Assembly (NCBI GenBank): GCA_947589075.1
Contig: CANQBS010000001.1
Span: 62,001-126,000, forward strand
Length of the DNA stretch: 64,000 nt
Direction: 5' to 3'
DNA from: an uncultured Acetatifactor sp.
GTDB taxonomy: Bacteria > Bacillota > Clostridia > Lachnospirales > Lachnospiraceae
Shown here: positions 1 through 11,506 of the stretch, piece by piece
How positions within the stretch are numbered: position 1 is the stretch's first letter
Layout: each line of letters starts with the position of its first letter
Program-made: the position numbers and the translations under genes
The notes under the pieces: model-generated
Told to the model about the DNA's origin: nothing
Databases searched by the model: none
What the model saw: only the letters and a program-made list of their open reading frames with translations

Positions 1-957
1 CTGGTAGGGCAGACCTTGCAAAGCATGGAAATTATAGCTGTCGACGACGCCTCCACGGATAATTCTCTGGAGATCCTTCGGGAATTCGAAAAAAAATATC
101 CCGGAAGAGTGAAAGTGATCGCTTCACCGGAGAACAGAAGGCAGGGAGGGGCAAAAAATCTGGGTCTGCAGGAAGCACAGGGGCGGTATATAGGTTTTAT
201 GGACGCAGACGACTGGGCTCTTGAAGATATGTATGAAAAGATGGTGACACTTGCAAAGAATAAGGGGGCAGATGTGGTCGGAACGGATATGAGCAGAGTC
301 TATGAACATACCATGACTCCGGCACAGAGGGAGGAGTGTAATTTTTTGAGTCAGACGGGAGTATTCGATCATGAATTAAGGAAAAAGTATCTGCTGCATC
401 CCGGACCCCTAGTCACAAAAATATATGCGCGAGAGATTTTTCTTGACCGGGAATTCCGATTTCCTGAGCACATGTCCTATGAGGACAATGCTGTTTTTGT
501 TGAAATAGGAATGCGGATGAAGCATTTTGAGCATATACCGGAAGCGAATTTATTTTACTATCAGCATAGGGATTCAACAACGCATGCCATTGATCTGAAA
601 AAATGCCGGGATCGAATGGAAGCAATGCGCATTATGCTGGAAAACGCTGAAAAAAATGGGGCATTGAGGGAGTACGGTGAGGTGATCGAGTACCATTTCT
701 GCACTCTTTTTTACCGAAACACTTTGTTTTCCTATATGCAAAGTAAGCTCAGAAAGAATATGAACTTTATAAAAAAAATAGGAAAGGAAATGTTGTCCAC
801 ATTTCCCGATTTTCGTCAAAATCCCTATTATCTTCAAAATGTCAGTGATTACGAACAGAAATTGATCAATCTGCATTTGAAGTCCGCAGCAGCGTTTATG
901 GTTGTTTACAAGCTGAAGCAGATATCCAAAAAAATCAAGGGCGGGAGTTTGATATAA
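1..957 (+). CDS. Glycosyltransferase family 2 protein, 5' truncated by window edge
   Basis: Frame 1 is open from base 1; GT-A motifs IIAVDDASTDNSLEIL, GGAKNLGLQEAQGRYIGFMDADDW. Confidence 0.88.
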   Translation: MVGQTLQSMEIIAVDDASTDNSLEILREFEKKYPGRVKVIASPENRRQGGAKNLGLQEAQGRYIGFMDADDWALEDMYEKMVTLAKNKGADVVGTDMSRVYEHTMTPAQREECNFLSQTGVFDHELRKKYLLHPGPLVTKIYAREIFLDREFRFPEHMSYEDNAVFVEIGMRMKHFEHIPEANLFYYQHRDSTTHAIDLKKCRDRMEAMRIMLENAEKNGALREYGEVIEYHFCTLFYRNTLFSYMQSKLRKNMNFIKKIGKEMLSTFPDFRQNPYYLQNVSDYEQKLINLHLKSAAAFMVVYKLKQISKKIKGGSLI

Positions 958-1014
958 TAACGTAATGGTAACTGACGAAAATAATTTCAGAATTAAATTT
1001 TCGGAGGTGTTTTT

Positions 1015-3072
1015 GTGCAGTCTGAGCAGGAAGAAAGCAGAAATGTTTTTTTATATACGGCGCCTGGCGGAAATGGGGAAAACGGCGGCATTTTCAAGCT
1101 CCATGCCCCTTACCAGCCTACCGGCGATCAGCCCAAAGCCATAGCCGATCTCGTGAAGGGGTTCCGGGAAGGCAACCAGTTCCAGACCCTCCTTGGAGTC
1201 ACCGGCTCCGGAAAGACCTTCACCATGGCCAATGTCATTGCCGCCTTAAATAAGCCGACTCTGGTCATAGCCCACAATAAGACTCTGGCCGGGCAGCTTT
1301 ACGGAGAGTTCAAGGAGTTTTTTCCGGAGAATGCGGTGGAGTATTTTGTATCCTATTATGACTACTATCAGCCGGAGGCTTATGTGCCCTCTTCGGATAC
1401 CTATATCGCCAAGGATTCCTCCATCAATGACGAGATCGACAAGCTGCGGCTTTCCGCAACGGCATCCCTGACGGAGCGCAGGGACGTGGTGGTGGTGGCA
1501 AGCGTGTCCTGTATCTATGGGCTGGGCAGCCCGGAGGAATGGAAGCAGATGACCATATCCCTGCGGCCGGGGATGGTTAAGGAGCGGGATCAGGTGATCC
1601 GTGAGCTCATTGATATGCAGTATGACCGCAATGAGATGGAGGTGAAGAGAGGCTGCTTTCGGGTTCGTGGGGATGTGCTGGAGATCTATCCTGCCCAGGG
1701 CGGGGATTATCTGGTCCGGGTGGAATTTTTCGGGGATGAGATAGACAGAATCTCCGAGGTGGATCCCCTGAATGGAAAGATTCATGCCACGCTGAGCCAT
1801 ATTCTCATTTTCCCTGCTTCTCATTATGTGGTGGGTCAGGATAAGATCAACGCGGCCTGTGTGGAGATTGAGAAAGAGCTGGAAGAGCGGATCCGGTATT
1901 TTAAAGGAGAGGACAAGCTTCTGGAGGCTCAGAGGATCTCGGAACGGACGAATTTTGATATCGAGATGCTGCGGGAAACGGGTTTCTGCTCCGGTATCGA
2001 GAATTATTCCAGGCATTTGAACGGAATGCCTGCCGGGGCGCCCCCCATGACGCTTATGGATTTCTTTAACGACGATTATCTCATTATCATAGATGAGTCC
2101 CATATGACGATTCCCCAGATCCGGGGGATGTATGCGGGGGACAGATCCAGAAAGCAGACCCTGGTGGATTACGGGTTCCGGCTTCCCTCGGCGTTGGATA
2201 ACAGGCCCCTTAATTTTGAAGAGTTTGAGTCCCATATCGATCAGATGATGTTCGTATCGGCGACGCCGTCGGAATATGAGGCGGAGCATGAGCTGCTGCG
2301 TACGGAGCAGATCATCCGTCCCACAGGGCTTCTTGACCCGGAGGTCGCGGTGCGGCCTGTGGAGGGGCAGATCGACGACCTGATCGGAGAGGTGCGCAGG
2401 GAGACGGAGCGGCACAATAAGGTGCTGATCACCACCCTGACCAAGCGGATGGCAGAGGATCTTACGGATTACATGAAGGAAGTGGGGATTCGGGTAAAGT
2501 ATCTCCATTCCGACATCGATACCCTGGAGCGGGCACAGATCATCCGGGATATGCGTCTGGATGTGTTCGATGTGCTGGTGGGGATCAATCTGCTGCGGGA
2601 AGGCCTGGATATTCCGGAAATATCCCTGGTGGCCATTCTGGATGCGGATAAGGAAGGTTTTCTGCGCAGCGGCACCTCCCTGGTGCAGACCATTGGCCGG
2701 GCGGCAAGGAATGCGGAAGGCCACGTCATCATGTATGCGGATGTGATCACGGATTCCATGCGGGAAGCCATCGACGAGACCAACAGAAGGCGTCAGATCC
2801 AGATGAAGTATAATGAAGAGCATGGCATTACCCCCCAGACCATCAAGAAGGCGGTGCGGGATCTGATCAGCATTTCCAAGGAGATCGCCCAGGAGGAGAT
2901 GCGCTTCGAGAAGGATCCGGAGTCCATGAGCCGCAGGGAGCTGGAGAAGCTGATTGCGGACATCCAGAAGAAGATGCAGAAGGCGGCGGCAGGTCTGAAC
3001 TTCGAGGCGGCGGCAGATCTGCGCGATAAGATGATCGAACTGAAGCAGAAGCTGCAGGAGATGGAAGGGTGA
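1015..3072 (+). CDS. uvrB: Excinuclease ABC subunit B (UvrB)
   Basis: [70 protein letters not shown]-terminal UVR motif; GTG start with GGAGG upstream. Confidence 0.97.
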   Translation: MQSEQEESRNVFLYTAPGGNGENGGIFKLHAPYQPTGDQPKAIADLVKGFREGNQFQTLLGVTGSGKTFTMANVIAALNKPTLVIAHNKTLAGQLYGEFKEFFPENAVEYFVSYYDYYQPEAYVPSSDTYIAKDSSINDEIDKLRLSATASLTERRDVVVVASVSCIYGLGSPEEWKQMTISLRPGMVKERDQVIRELIDMQYDRNEMEVKRGCFRVRGDVLEIYPAQGGDYLVRVEFFGDEIDRISEVDPLNGKIHATLSHILIFPASHYVVGQDKINAACVEIEKELEERIRYFKGEDKLLEAQRISERTNFDIEMLRETGFCSGIENYSRHLNGMPAGAPPMTLMDFFNDDYLIIIDESHMTIPQIRGMYAGDRSRKQTLVDYGFRLPSALDNRPLNFEEFESHIDQMMFVSATPSEYEAEHELLRTEQIIRPTGLLDPEVAVRPVEGQIDDLIGEVRRETERHNKVLITTLTKRMAEDLTDYMKEVGIRVKYLHSDIDTLERAQIIRDMRLDVFDVLVGINLLREGLDIPEISLVAILDADKEGFLRSGTSLVQTIGRAARNAEGHVIMYADVITDSMREAIDETNRRRQIQMKYNEEHGITPQTIKKAVRDLISISKEIAQEEMRFEKDPESMSRRELEKLIADIQKKMQKAAAGLNFEAAADLRDKMIELKQKLQEMEG

Positions 3073-3079
3073 TCTTGGA

Positions 3080-5956
3080 ATGGAGAAGAAGATGGAAGAG
3101 GTAAAGAAAATGCGCCCCAGGGAGTACATTAAGATCCGGGGGGCGCGTGAAAATAATTTAAAAGGTCTGGATGTGGACATCCCCAGGAATGAACTGGTGG
3201 TGCTGACCGGCATGTCCGGCTCCGGCAAGTCTTCCCTGGCTTTTGATACCATTTACGCGGAGGGGCAGAGACGCTATATGGAATCCCTGTCCTCCTATGC
3301 CAGGCAGTTTCTGGGGCAGATGGAGAAGCCCAATGTGGATCAGATCGAAGGTCTGTCTCCCGCTATTTCCATTGACCAGAAGTCTACCAACCGCAATCCC
3401 CGGTCTACGGTGGGGACGGTGACGGAGATTTACGATTATTTCCGGCTGCTGTACGCCAGGATCGGGATTCCCCACTGCCCCAACTGCGGGCGCGCCATCG
3501 CCAGGCAGACTGTGGATCAGATGGTGGATCAGGTCATGGCTCTGGAGCAGGGCGCAAGGATCCAGCTGCTGGCGCCAGTGGTCAGAGGGCGTAAGGGAGA
3601 ACATGCTAAGGTGCTGGAGCGGGCGAAGAAGAGCGGTTATGTCCGGGTGCGCATTGACGGGAATCTGTACGAGCTGACAGAGGAGATCAAGCTGGAGAAA
3701 AATATCAAGCATAATATCGAGATCGTGGTGGACAGGCTGGTGGTGAAGCCCGGGATCGAAAAGCGGCTGACGGATTCCATAGAGAATGTGCTGGGGCTGG
3801 CGGAGGGTCTGCTCATTGTGGATGTGATCGGCGGGGAATCCATGACTTTCAGCCAGAGCTTTGCCTGCCCGGACTGCGGCATCAGCATCAGCGAGGTGGA
3901 GCCCCGGAGCTTTTCCTTCAACAATCCCTTCGGCGCCTGCCCGGTGTGTTTCGGGCTGGGCTATAAGATGGAATTCGACGAGGATCTGATGATCCCGGAC
4001 AAGTCCCTGAGCATCAATCAGGGAGCCATCACCGTTCTGGGCTGGCAGTCCTGTGCGGAAAAGGGAAGCTTCACCAATGCGGTCCTTCAGGCCTTGTGCA
4101 AGGAGTACCATTTTGATCTGGACACTCCTTTTGAAAAATATCCCCAGAAGATCCACGATATCCTGATCAACGGCACGGACGGCAAGGAAGTGGATGTTTA
4201 CTATGAAGGCCAGCGGGGCAGGGGCGTGTATCCCGTGGCTTTTGAAGGTCTGATCCGGAATGTGCAGCGCAAATACCGGGAGACCTTTTCCGATACCATG
4301 AAGCAGGAGTATGAGACCTTTATGCGCATCAGCCCCTGTACGGAGTGTCAGGGCATGAGGCTGAAAAAGGAATCCCTGGCGGTGACGGTGTGCGGCAAGA
4401 ATATTTATGAGGTCACAACCCTGTCCGTCAGCGACCTCTATGAATTTGTGAACCATATGGATCTGACGCCCCAGCAGCAGCTCATCGGAAAGCAGGTATT
4501 AAAGGAGATCAGGGCTCGGGTGGGCTTTTTGAAGGACGTGGGGCTGGAATACCTTTCCCTGGCCAGAGGCACCGCTACTCTTTCCGGCGGGGAGGCCCAG
4601 CGGATCCGTCTGGCAACCCAGATCGGTTCCGGCCTGGTGGGGGTGTGTTATATTCTGGATGAACCCAGCATCGGCCTGCATCAGCGGGATAACGATAAGC
4701 TGTTAAATACCCTGAAAAGTCTGCGGGATCTGGGAAATACCCTGATCGTGGTGGAGCATGACGAGGATACCATGCGGGCGGCGGATTATATTGTGGATAT
4801 CGGTCCGGGAGCCGGTTCCCACGGCGGAGAGATGATCGCCTGCGGCACCGCGGAGGACATCATGAAGGAGCCCAGGTCCATTACCGGCAAATACTTAAGC
4901 GGTGAGATCCGGATCCCTGTGCCTGCAGTTCGGAGAAAGCCTTCAGGCTTCCTTAAGGTATTGGGGGCGCAGGAGAACAACCTGAAGAACATTGATGTGG
5001 AGTTCCCCCTGGGAGTGTTTACCTGCGTGACGGGAGTGTCCGGTTCCGGAAAAAGTTCTCTGGTAAACGAGATCCTATACAAGCATCTGGCGCGGGAGCT
5101 GAACCGGGCAAGATGTATTCCCGGCAGGCACAGGGGAATGGAAGGGGTTGGTCAGCTGGATAAGGTGATCAATATCGACCAGTCCCCTATCGGGCGCACG
5201 CCCCGTTCCAATCCCGCCACCTATACCGGGGTCTTTGATCAGATCCGTGATCTGTTCGCCTCCACTCCCGACGCCAAGGCCAGGGGCTACGGCAAGGGGC
5301 GGTTCAGCTTCAATGTGAAGGGGGGCAGGTGCGAAGCCTGCGGCGGAGACGGCATCATCAAGATCGAGATGCATTTCCTGCCGGACGTTTATGTGCCCTG
5401 CGAGGTCTGCGGCGGCAAGCGTTATAACCGGGAGACCCTGGACGTGAAGTATAAGGGAAAAAGTATTTTCGATGTGCTGGATATGACGGTGGAGGAGGCA
5501 ATGCCCTTTTTTGAACACCTGCCTTCCATCCGCCGCAAGATCGAGACCCTGTATGACGTGGGACTTTCCTATATCAAGCTTGGGCAGCCCTCCACGGAAT
5601 TATCCGGCGGGGAAGCCCAGCGGATCAAGCTTGCCACGGAGCTTTCCAGACGCAGCACGGGCAAGACCATTTACATCCTGGACGAGCCCACCACCGGCCT
5701 GCATTTCGCGGATGTCCATAAGCTCATCGATATCCTCCACCGCCTGGCGGACGGCGGGAACACGGTTGTGGTCATCGAGCATAATCTGGATGTGATCAAA
5801 ACCGCGGACTATATCATTGATATGGGTCCCGAGGGAGGCGACAGGGGCGGAACCGTTATCGCGACAGGCACCCCGGAGGAGGTGGCGGAGAATCCCGCTT
5901 CCTACACAGGCATTTATATTAAGAAGATGCTGGAACGAAACGCGAAACGCCCGTAG
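3080..5956 (+). CDS. uvrA: Excinuclease ABC subunit A (UvrA)
   Basis: [55 protein letters not shown]; zinc-finger CPxCG and CxxC repeats; two ABC signatures. Confidence 0.98.
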   Translation: MEKKMEEVKKMRPREYIKIRGARENNLKGLDVDIPRNELVVLTGMSGSGKSSLAFDTIYAEGQRRYMESLSSYARQFLGQMEKPNVDQIEGLSPAISIDQKSTNRNPRSTVGTVTEIYDYFRLLYARIGIPHCPNCGRAIARQTVDQMVDQVMALEQGARIQLLAPVVRGRKGEHAKVLERAKKSGYVRVRIDGNLYELTEEIKLEKNIKHNIEIVVDRLVVKPGIEKRLTDSIENVLGLAEGLLIVDVIGGESMTFSQSFACPDCGISISEVEPRSFSFNNPFGACPVCFGLGYKMEFDEDLMIPDKSLSINQGAITVLGWQSCAEKGSFTNAVLQALCKEYHFDLDTPFEKYPQKIHDILINGTDGKEVDVYYEGQRGRGVYPVAFEGLIRNVQRKYRETFSDTMKQEYETFMRISPCTECQGMRLKKESLAVTVCGKNIYEVTTLSVSDLYEFVNHMDLTPQQQLIGKQVLKEIRARVGFLKDVGLEYLSLARGTATLSGGEAQRIRLATQIGSGLVGVCYILDEPSIGLHQRDNDKLLNTLKSLRDLGNTLIVVEHDEDTMRAADYIVDIGPGAGSHGGEMIACGTAEDIMKEPRSITGKYLSGEIRIPVPAVRRKPSGFLKVLGAQENNLKNIDVEFPLGVFTCVTGVSGSGKSSLVNEILYKHLARELNRARCIPGRHRGMEGVGQLDKVINIDQSPIGRTPRSNPATYTGVFDQIRDLFASTPDAKARGYGKGRFSFNVKGGRCEACGGDGIIKIEMHFLPDVYVPCEVCGGKRYNRETLDVKYKGKSIFDVLDMTVEEAMPFFEHLPSIRRKIETLYDVGLSYIKLGQPSTELSGGEAQRIKLATELSRRSTGKTIYILDEPTTGLHFADVHKLIDILHRLADGGNTVVVIEHNLDVIKTADYIIDMGPEGGDRGGTVIATGTPEEVAENPASYTGIYIKKMLERNAKRP

Positions 5957-6057
5957 GCTGTGGACTGTGATTTCCCCAAAAGCCGGGAAGCCCTGGAAGG
6001 ATCTGCAGTCAATCGCCCTTCGGTCCTTCCGCATGTCGGCAGCGGCAGTTTGGGCAT

Positions 6058-7062
6058 TTACTTCTCTGCGCTCTCCGGCGCAGGCCCGGTGGATTCCCGG
6101 ACGATCAGGGGAGCCCGAAGCAGGATGGAGCCGATGGGGATCTGATTCAACAGGCAGTACATGGCGTAGTACCCGCATTTCCCCAGGGCGATGCGGTCCT
6201 GCCGGATGGTGGTCAGGGGCGGCAGGGTATAAGCGGTCATGGGCAGGTCGTCGAAGCCGATGATGCTGATATCCTTCGGCACCCGGATGTCCCTGTCGTC
6301 ACATTCTGTCAGGGCGGAGATGGCCCGTACATCGTGGGAAAACAGGATGGCGGTCACCCCCTGGTCTAAAAGCTTTGGGATGTAGGTTCTGGTGGACTCA
6401 GCCACATAATAGCCCAGGCCGATGTAATTTTCGTTGATCTCCAGCCCGTATTTCTCTAAAGCATTGATATAGGCGTGATACCGTGCCCTCAGGATATAAG
6501 AATCCAGAGGACCGGAGATCAGGCCGATTTTTTTATGCCCCAGCTGCATCAGATGTTTCACGGCAAGTTCAAAGCCCTCCTGGCTGTCGCAGCCAATAGA
6601 GGCGATATGGGTATTGCTTTTGACGTAATTATCATACAATACCGTTGGAATCCGGACGGTGCGGAATTCCTGCATCCAGGGATCCAGCAGGGAAAAGCCC
6701 AGCACAAAGGAGGCGTGGTAGCCCTGCTGGATCATGAATACTCCATAGGGAGTTTCCCGCTGAAACTGGGGCGTCACCGGCACGATATCCACGGTCCAGC
6801 CTTCCAGCTCTGCCATTTGTTTAAAACCCAGGACAATATCGTAGCCGAACTGGTTGGAATTCTCATAGTCCATATTTTCGATGAAGATACAGATCTTCTG
6901 TTCCTTTTTCAAAAGTCTCTTGTTGGTATATCCCAGTTCCACTGCGGTCTCCAGGATCCTGCGCCGCATCTCGTCGCTGACATCCGTTGCACCGTTCAGT
7001 CCCTTGGAAACGGTGCTTTTTGAGACTCCCAACCGGGCGGCGATATCGTTAATGGTTGCCAT
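6058..7062 (-). CDS. LacI family transcriptional regulator, probable maltodextrin regulator
   Basis: N-terminal MATINDIAARLGVSKSTVSKGLNGATDVS HTH and periplasmic-binding-like domain; divergent from ABC sugar transporter. Confidence 0.93.
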   Translation of the reverse strand: MATINDIAARLGVSKSTVSKGLNGATDVSDEMRRRILETAVELGYTNKRLLKKEQKICIFIENMDYENSNQFGYDIVLGFKQMAELEGWTVDIVPVTPQFQRETPYGVFMIQQGYHASFVLGFSLLDPWMQEFRTVRIPTVLYDNYVKSNTHIASIGCDSQEGFELAVKHLMQLGHKKIGLISGPLDSYILRARYHAYINALEKYGLEINENYIGLGYYVAESTRTYIPKLLDQGVTAILFSHDVRAISALTECDDRDIRVPKDISIIGFDDLPMTAYTLPPLTTIRQDRIALGKCGYYAMYCLLNQIPIGSILLRAPLIVRESTGPAPESAEK

Positions 7063-7518
7063 TTATTTTCCTCCGAAACTTTTTAAGATATGATTCGGGC
7101 GCGTCATAAAGCCTCTCATCCACCGGTATGCAAGCATACCGTGAATTCGAGCTTTTGACGCTGTAATCATTATATCAGGAAATTTGCTGAAAAACAAGCA
7201 AAGCGATGGAACTTCCCTGGCAAAATGCGGCAGTTTGGTTTTGCCCGGGTCAGACCGCAGTGTAAAATTTCGTGAAAAATGACGGGGAAAAAGCAACGTA
7301 CTTTATAAAATTAAAGCGCAAAAGAACGAAAAAACAATTGTTTCTGCTAAACTTTTTCCAGCTGCTGCTTCACTTCCGGAGAGTAAAACCGAACCGGGGG
7401 AGGGGAAAGGAATAGGAAAAACTTTAAAAAACGCCTGAAAATCCATAAATCCCACACTTTCTTTTATATGCTTCCCCTCCATCTCCGTGAAAAGAAAAGC
7501 GAAAATTGAAAAACAAAA

Positions 7519-7528
7519 GTTTCGAAAC
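7519..7528. promoter_or_regulatory. Candidate LacI-family operator, palindrome GTTTCGAAAC
   Basis: Perfect 10-bp CG-centred palindrome in the lacI/malE intergenic region; related GTTTCGGAAA at 7544-7553 and TTTACGAAAC at 7665-7674. Confidence 0.4.
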
Positions 7529-7621
7529 AAATATAAAAGAATTGTTTCGGAAAAAGAGGCAAATTGCACAAAAGAAGGAGAAAAACAAAGAATTACTGTA
7601 CAAACTAACGAAAAAATATCC

Positions 7622-7650
7622 TTGACCGGACAAAATCTATGTGCTAATCT
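7622..7650 (+). promoter_or_regulatory. Candidate sigma-A promoter of the maltodextrin transporter operon
   Basis: TTGACC - 17 nt - TAATCT, followed by an operator-like TTTACGAAAC, then malE start at 7706. Confidence 0.55.
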
Positions 7651-7705
7651 AAAGAAAGCAAAACTTTACGAAACATAAATATTTCATAAAAAGGAGGAAA
7701 AAATT

Positions 7706-8989
7706 ATGAAAATCAAAAAAGTTTTGTCTGCTTTACTTGTAACGGCAATGTCTCTTACCCTGCTTGCAGGCTGCGGCGGCAATCAAGAGAGCCAGCAGGG
7801 CGGTTCCGGCAATCAGGGGAGCCAACAGGGTAGTTCCGGTAATAACGGTGAAGTTACGGATGTGGCCCTGAAGGTGTGGTGCCCTCAGAACCAGGTGGAT
7901 ACCGGGATCATGGCGGATCAGCAGAAGGCTTTTGCAGAGGCTCATCCGGAATGGAACATTACCTGGACTACCGAGGTTGTCGGTGAGGACCAGTGCGCTA
8001 CCGAAGTGACCAAGGATGTGGATAATGCCGCGGATGTGTTCTTCTTTGCCAATGACCAGCTGAAGACTCTGGTTGACGTGGGCGCCCTGGCAAGGCTGGG
8101 CGGCGAAGCGGAGACCATGGTAAACAACGACAACGCCGACCTGGTGAAGTCCACCGTTACCATCGACGGCGCGGTTTACGGCATTCCTTTCACCCATAAT
8201 ACCTTCTTCATGTTCTATGACAAGACCCTGATGACCGAGGACGATGTGAAGACCCTGGAAGGCATCATGGCTAAGCAGACTGCTGACAATGTTTACAATT
8301 ACTACTTTGAATCCGCAGGCGGCTGGAAGCTGGGCGCTTATTATTACGGCGCGGGTCTGAGCGTATTCGGTTCTGACGGCTCCGATCTGAGCGCAGGCTG
8401 CGACTGGAACAGCGCCAAGGGCGTTGCGGTTACCAATTACCTGATCGACCTGATCAATAACCCCAAGTGCGCGTATGACGGCGAGATCTCTGTTTCCGAG
8501 CTGATTGCCGATCACAGGCTGGGCGTATGGTTTGACGGCGCCTGGAACTATACCCTGTATCATGACGCTCTGGGCGACGACATGGGTATGGCCACCATCC
8601 CCACCTTCAACCCTGACGGCAACGATTATCAGATGCTGGGCTTCTACGGCTCCAAGGCCATCGGCGTAAACGCTCATTCCAAGAGCATGGCTGCGGCTGT
8701 TGCTTTCGCGACCTACCTCGGAACCGAGGAGCAGCAGAAGGTACGTTATGACCGTTCCGCTCAGCCCCCTACCAACATCAACATCACCATTGCCGATGAT
8801 CCTATGGTAACTGTGATCAATGACGAGGCGGCCAGCTGCAGCGTGGTGCAGCCCGTTGATTCCACCTTCTCCGCCAGATACTGGAATTACGCCAACACCA
8901 TTCCTACCGAGATCAGGAGCGGCGCACTGAACAAGGATAATGTCCAGGAGAAGATGGACGCCTTTGTGGCAGCTATGACGGCGGAATAA
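7706..8989 (+). CDS. Maltose/maltodextrin ABC transporter substrate-binding lipoprotein
   Basis: Lipobox LTLLAGCGG; extracellular solute-binding protein pattern; followed by two permeases. Confidence 0.92.
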   Translation: MKIKKVLSALLVTAMSLTLLAGCGGNQESQQGGSGNQGSQQGSSGNNGEVTDVALKVWCPQNQVDTGIMADQQKAFAEAHPEWNITWTTEVVGEDQCATEVTKDVDNAADVFFFANDQLKTLVDVGALARLGGEAETMVNNDNADLVKSTVTIDGAVYGIPFTHNTFFMFYDKTLMTEDDVKTLEGIMAKQTADNVYNYYFESAGGWKLGAYYYGAGLSVFGSDGSDLSAGCDWNSAKGVAVTNYLIDLINNPKCAYDGEISVSELIADHRLGVWFDGAWNYTLYHDALGDDMGMATIPTFNPDGNDYQMLGFYGSKAIGVNAHSKSMAAAVAFATYLGTEEQQKVRYDRSAQPPTNINITIADDPMVTVINDEAASCSVVQPVDSTFSARYWNYANTIPTEIRSGALNKDNVQEKMDAFVAAMTAE

Positions 8990-9091
8990 AGATGTCTGAA
9001 AGACCGGACTTTATTTCCGGATTTGGGGATACCGTCACAGGTATCCCCGCTTTATAAAAAATACTCCGTGTTGGGTTACAGGAGGTTTTCC

Positions 9092-10486
9092 ATGGGAATT
9101 TTTAAGAAAAAACAGGAGCTTATCTACAGTAAGCCCGCTGACGCCAGTACGGCGCAGGCGTTTAAGCATGGTGATCTGATCACCAGGCTGTCCTTCTTCA
9201 TTTTTGGTCTGGGCAATCTGATCAATAAGCAGATTGTCAGAGGCGTTGTGTTTTTGCTTTTTGAAATCGGTTATCTGGCTTATATGATTTCATTCGGCAT
9301 CGGCGCCCTGGGCGACATGATCACCCTGGGCACTGTGGAACAGGGTGAGGTGTATAACGAAGCCCTGGGAATTTATGAATATTCATTGGGCGACAACTCC
9401 ATGCTCTGCCTTCTGTACGGTGTGATCACTCTGTTCATCACCGCTGCTATCGTATTCATCGCCTGCATGTCCGGCAAGAGCGCTTATGCCACCCAGTTTC
9501 GTAAGGAAAAGAACATGCATATCCCTTCTTTCCGGGATGATCTTAAGTCCCTGACGGAGGAGAACCTGCATTCCATGCTGTTGTCCCTTCCTATCATCGG
9601 CATCATCGTATTTACGATCGTGCCCCTGGTATTCATGATCCTGATCGCCTTTACCAGCTATGACAGAGATCATCAGCCCCCCGGAAAGCTGTTCGAGTGG
9701 GTGGGCTTAAGCAACTTTACCGCCATGTTCTCCCAGGGAGGGAAGCTGGCGGCCACTTTCTGGCCGGTGTTGTCCTGGACCCTGATCTGGGCTGTCCTGG
9801 CCACCTCCACCTGCTATATCCTTGGTCTGATGCTGGCCCTTCTGATCAACCGCAAGGGTACCAGGATCAAAGGCTTCTGGAGATTTATGTTTGTGCTCTC
9901 CGTGGCAGTACCTCAGTTTGTAACCCTGCTGAGCATGAGGACCATTTTCAACGCCAATGGTCCTGTGAACGTGCTCCTGCGTGATTTCGGCATCATCGGC
10001 GCGACGGAGTCGATCCCTTTCTTTACCAATCCGCTTTACGCCAAGATCACCATTATCTGCATCAATATCTGGATCGGCGTACCTTTCACCATGCTGTCCA
10101 CCACCGGTATTCTGCAGAACATTCCCGGCGAACTGTATGAGGCGGCCAGGATCGACGGAGCCAGCGCTCCCACCATCTTCCGCAAGATCACGCTGCCCTA
10201 TATGCTGTTTGTCATGACGCCCAATCTGATCACCTCCTTTACCGGCAATATCAATAACTTCAACGTGATCTTCCTGCTGTCGGGAGGCGGACCGGATTCC
10301 ATGGATTACTACTATGCGGGTAAAACAGATCTGCTGATCACCTGGCTGTACCGTCTGACCATAACGCAGAAGGACTACAACCTGGGCGCTGTTATCGGTA
10401 TCCTGACCTTTATCATTCTGGCTACCGTGTCACTGTTGACCTACCGGCATACCGGTTCCTATAAAGATGAGGGGGCGTTCCAATAA
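9092..10486 (+). CDS. Sugar ABC transporter permease, MalF-like
   Basis: EAARIDGASAPTIFRKITLPYM permease loop; AGGAGG upstream of ATG 9092; ORF track start 9023 is probably too early. Confidence 0.92.
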   Translation: MGIFKKKQELIYSKPADASTAQAFKHGDLITRLSFFIFGLGNLINKQIVRGVVFLLFEIGYLAYMISFGIGALGDMITLGTVEQGEVYNEALGIYEYSLGDNSMLCLLYGVITLFITAAIVFIACMSGKSAYATQFRKEKNMHIPSFRDDLKSLTEENLHSMLLSLPIIGIIVFTIVPLVFMILIAFTSYDRDHQPPGKLFEWVGLSNFTAMFSQGGKLAATFWPVLSWTLIWAVLATSTCYILGLMLALLINRKGTRIKGFWRFMFVLSVAVPQFVTLLSMRTIFNANGPVNVLLRDFGIIGATESIPFFTNPLYAKITIICINIWIGVPFTMLSTTGILQNIPGELYEAARIDGASAPTIFRKITLPYMLFVMTPNLITSFTGNINNFNVIFLLSGGGPDSMDYYYAGKTDLLITWLYRLTITQKDYNLGAVIGILTFIILATVSLLTYRHTGSYKDEGAFQ

Positions 10487-11340
10487 TGAAGACAAAAAGA
10501 TTTATTGTAAATTCAGCCTGCCACATTTTGCTGGCTTTCTTAAGTTTTATCTGGGTGCTGCCCATCTTTTATGTGATACTGACTTCCTTCAGAAAGGAAG
10601 GAGGCTCCTACAAGAGCTATATCTGGCCTAAGGAATATACTCTGGACAATTATATCAATCTGTTCCATGGAGGCGGCACCAATATCGACTTCGTGAGGTG
10701 GTTCACCAATACCCTGGTCATCGCCATCTTCAGCACGCTGATCTCCGCGTTCTTCGTGCTGTGCGTTTCCTATGTCATGAGCCGCCTGAGATTCAAGATG
10801 CGTAAAAAGTTTCTGAACATCGCGCTGATCCTGGGAATGTTCCCCGGCTTCATGTCCATGGTAGCCGTGTACTATATCTTAAAGGGACTGGGCTTTTTGG
10901 AAACCGGCGTTCTGAAGCAGGTCGCGCTGGTCATCGTCTATTCCGCCGGCTCGGGGCTGGGCTTCTACATGGCGAAGGGATTTTTCGACATGATCCCCAA
11001 GACCATCGATGAGGCCGCTTATATCGACGGCGCCACCAAATGGGATACCTTCATCCATATCACCATTCCCATGTCGAAGCCGATCATTACTTATACCCTG
11101 ATCACTTCCTTCATGGGACCCTGGGTGGACTACATTTTCGCCAAGGTCATCATGGGCAACGACACCAAGTATTACACCATCGCCATCGGTCTGTGGACCA
11201 TGCTGGAAAAGGAATATGTGGAGTATTATTATACCCAGTTCTATGCGGGCTGTGTCATTATTTCCATACCTTTGCTGATCCTCTTCCTGCTGACCCAGAG
11301 CTGTTATGTGGAAGGCGTATCCGGCGCGGTGAAGGGCTAA
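10486..11340 (+). CDS. Sugar ABC transporter permease, MalG-like
   Basis: DEAAYIDGATKWDTFIHITIPMSKP permease loop; overlaps the preceding stop. Confidence 0.93.
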   Translation: MKTKRFIVNSACHILLAFLSFIWVLPIFYVILTSFRKEGGSYKSYIWPKEYTLDNYINLFHGGGTNIDFVRWFTNTLVIAIFSTLISAFFVLCVSYVMSRLRFKMRKKFLNIALILGMFPGFMSMVAVYYILKGLGFLETGVLKQVALVIVYSAGSGLGFYMAKGFFDMIPKTIDEAAYIDGATKWDTFIHITIPMSKPIITYTLITSFMGPWVDYIFAKVIMGNDTKYYTIAIGLWTMLEKEYVEYYYTQFYAGCVIISIPLLILFLLTQSCYVEGVSGAVKG

Positions 11341-11425
11341 GGCCTGGCTGAAAGGTCAGACTGCCTCTTCTGCAGTATGGCTGTGATTTTAGAAGAAAGA
11401 CCGGTGATCCGGTAATGATCTGTAA

Positions 11426-11460
11426 AAAGTGCCTTTGTGCGATTTTGCCGAAGGCACTTT
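11426..11460 (+). terminator. Candidate terminator or hairpin after the ABC transporter operon
   Basis: AAAGTGCCTT ... AAGGCACTTT inverted repeat; weak U tract. Confidence 0.5.
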
Positions 11461-11506
11461 CTATTCAAAAGGAAAGACGTAAAATAAAATCTCGGGAGAC
11501 CGTAAC

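Noticed and set aside
1246-3252. 668-aa ORF on the minus strand opposite uvrB
   Set aside because: Low-complexity His/Leu/Ile/Arg-rich product typical of antisense to a GC-rich coding gene; uvrB on the + strand is unambiguous.
3158-4456. 432-aa minus-strand ORF opposite uvrA
   Set aside because: Shadow ORF of uvrA; no recognisable motifs.
7733-8677. Long minus-strand ORF opposite the substrate-binding protein
   Set aside because: Shadow ORF; the lipoprotein on the + strand has clear family features.
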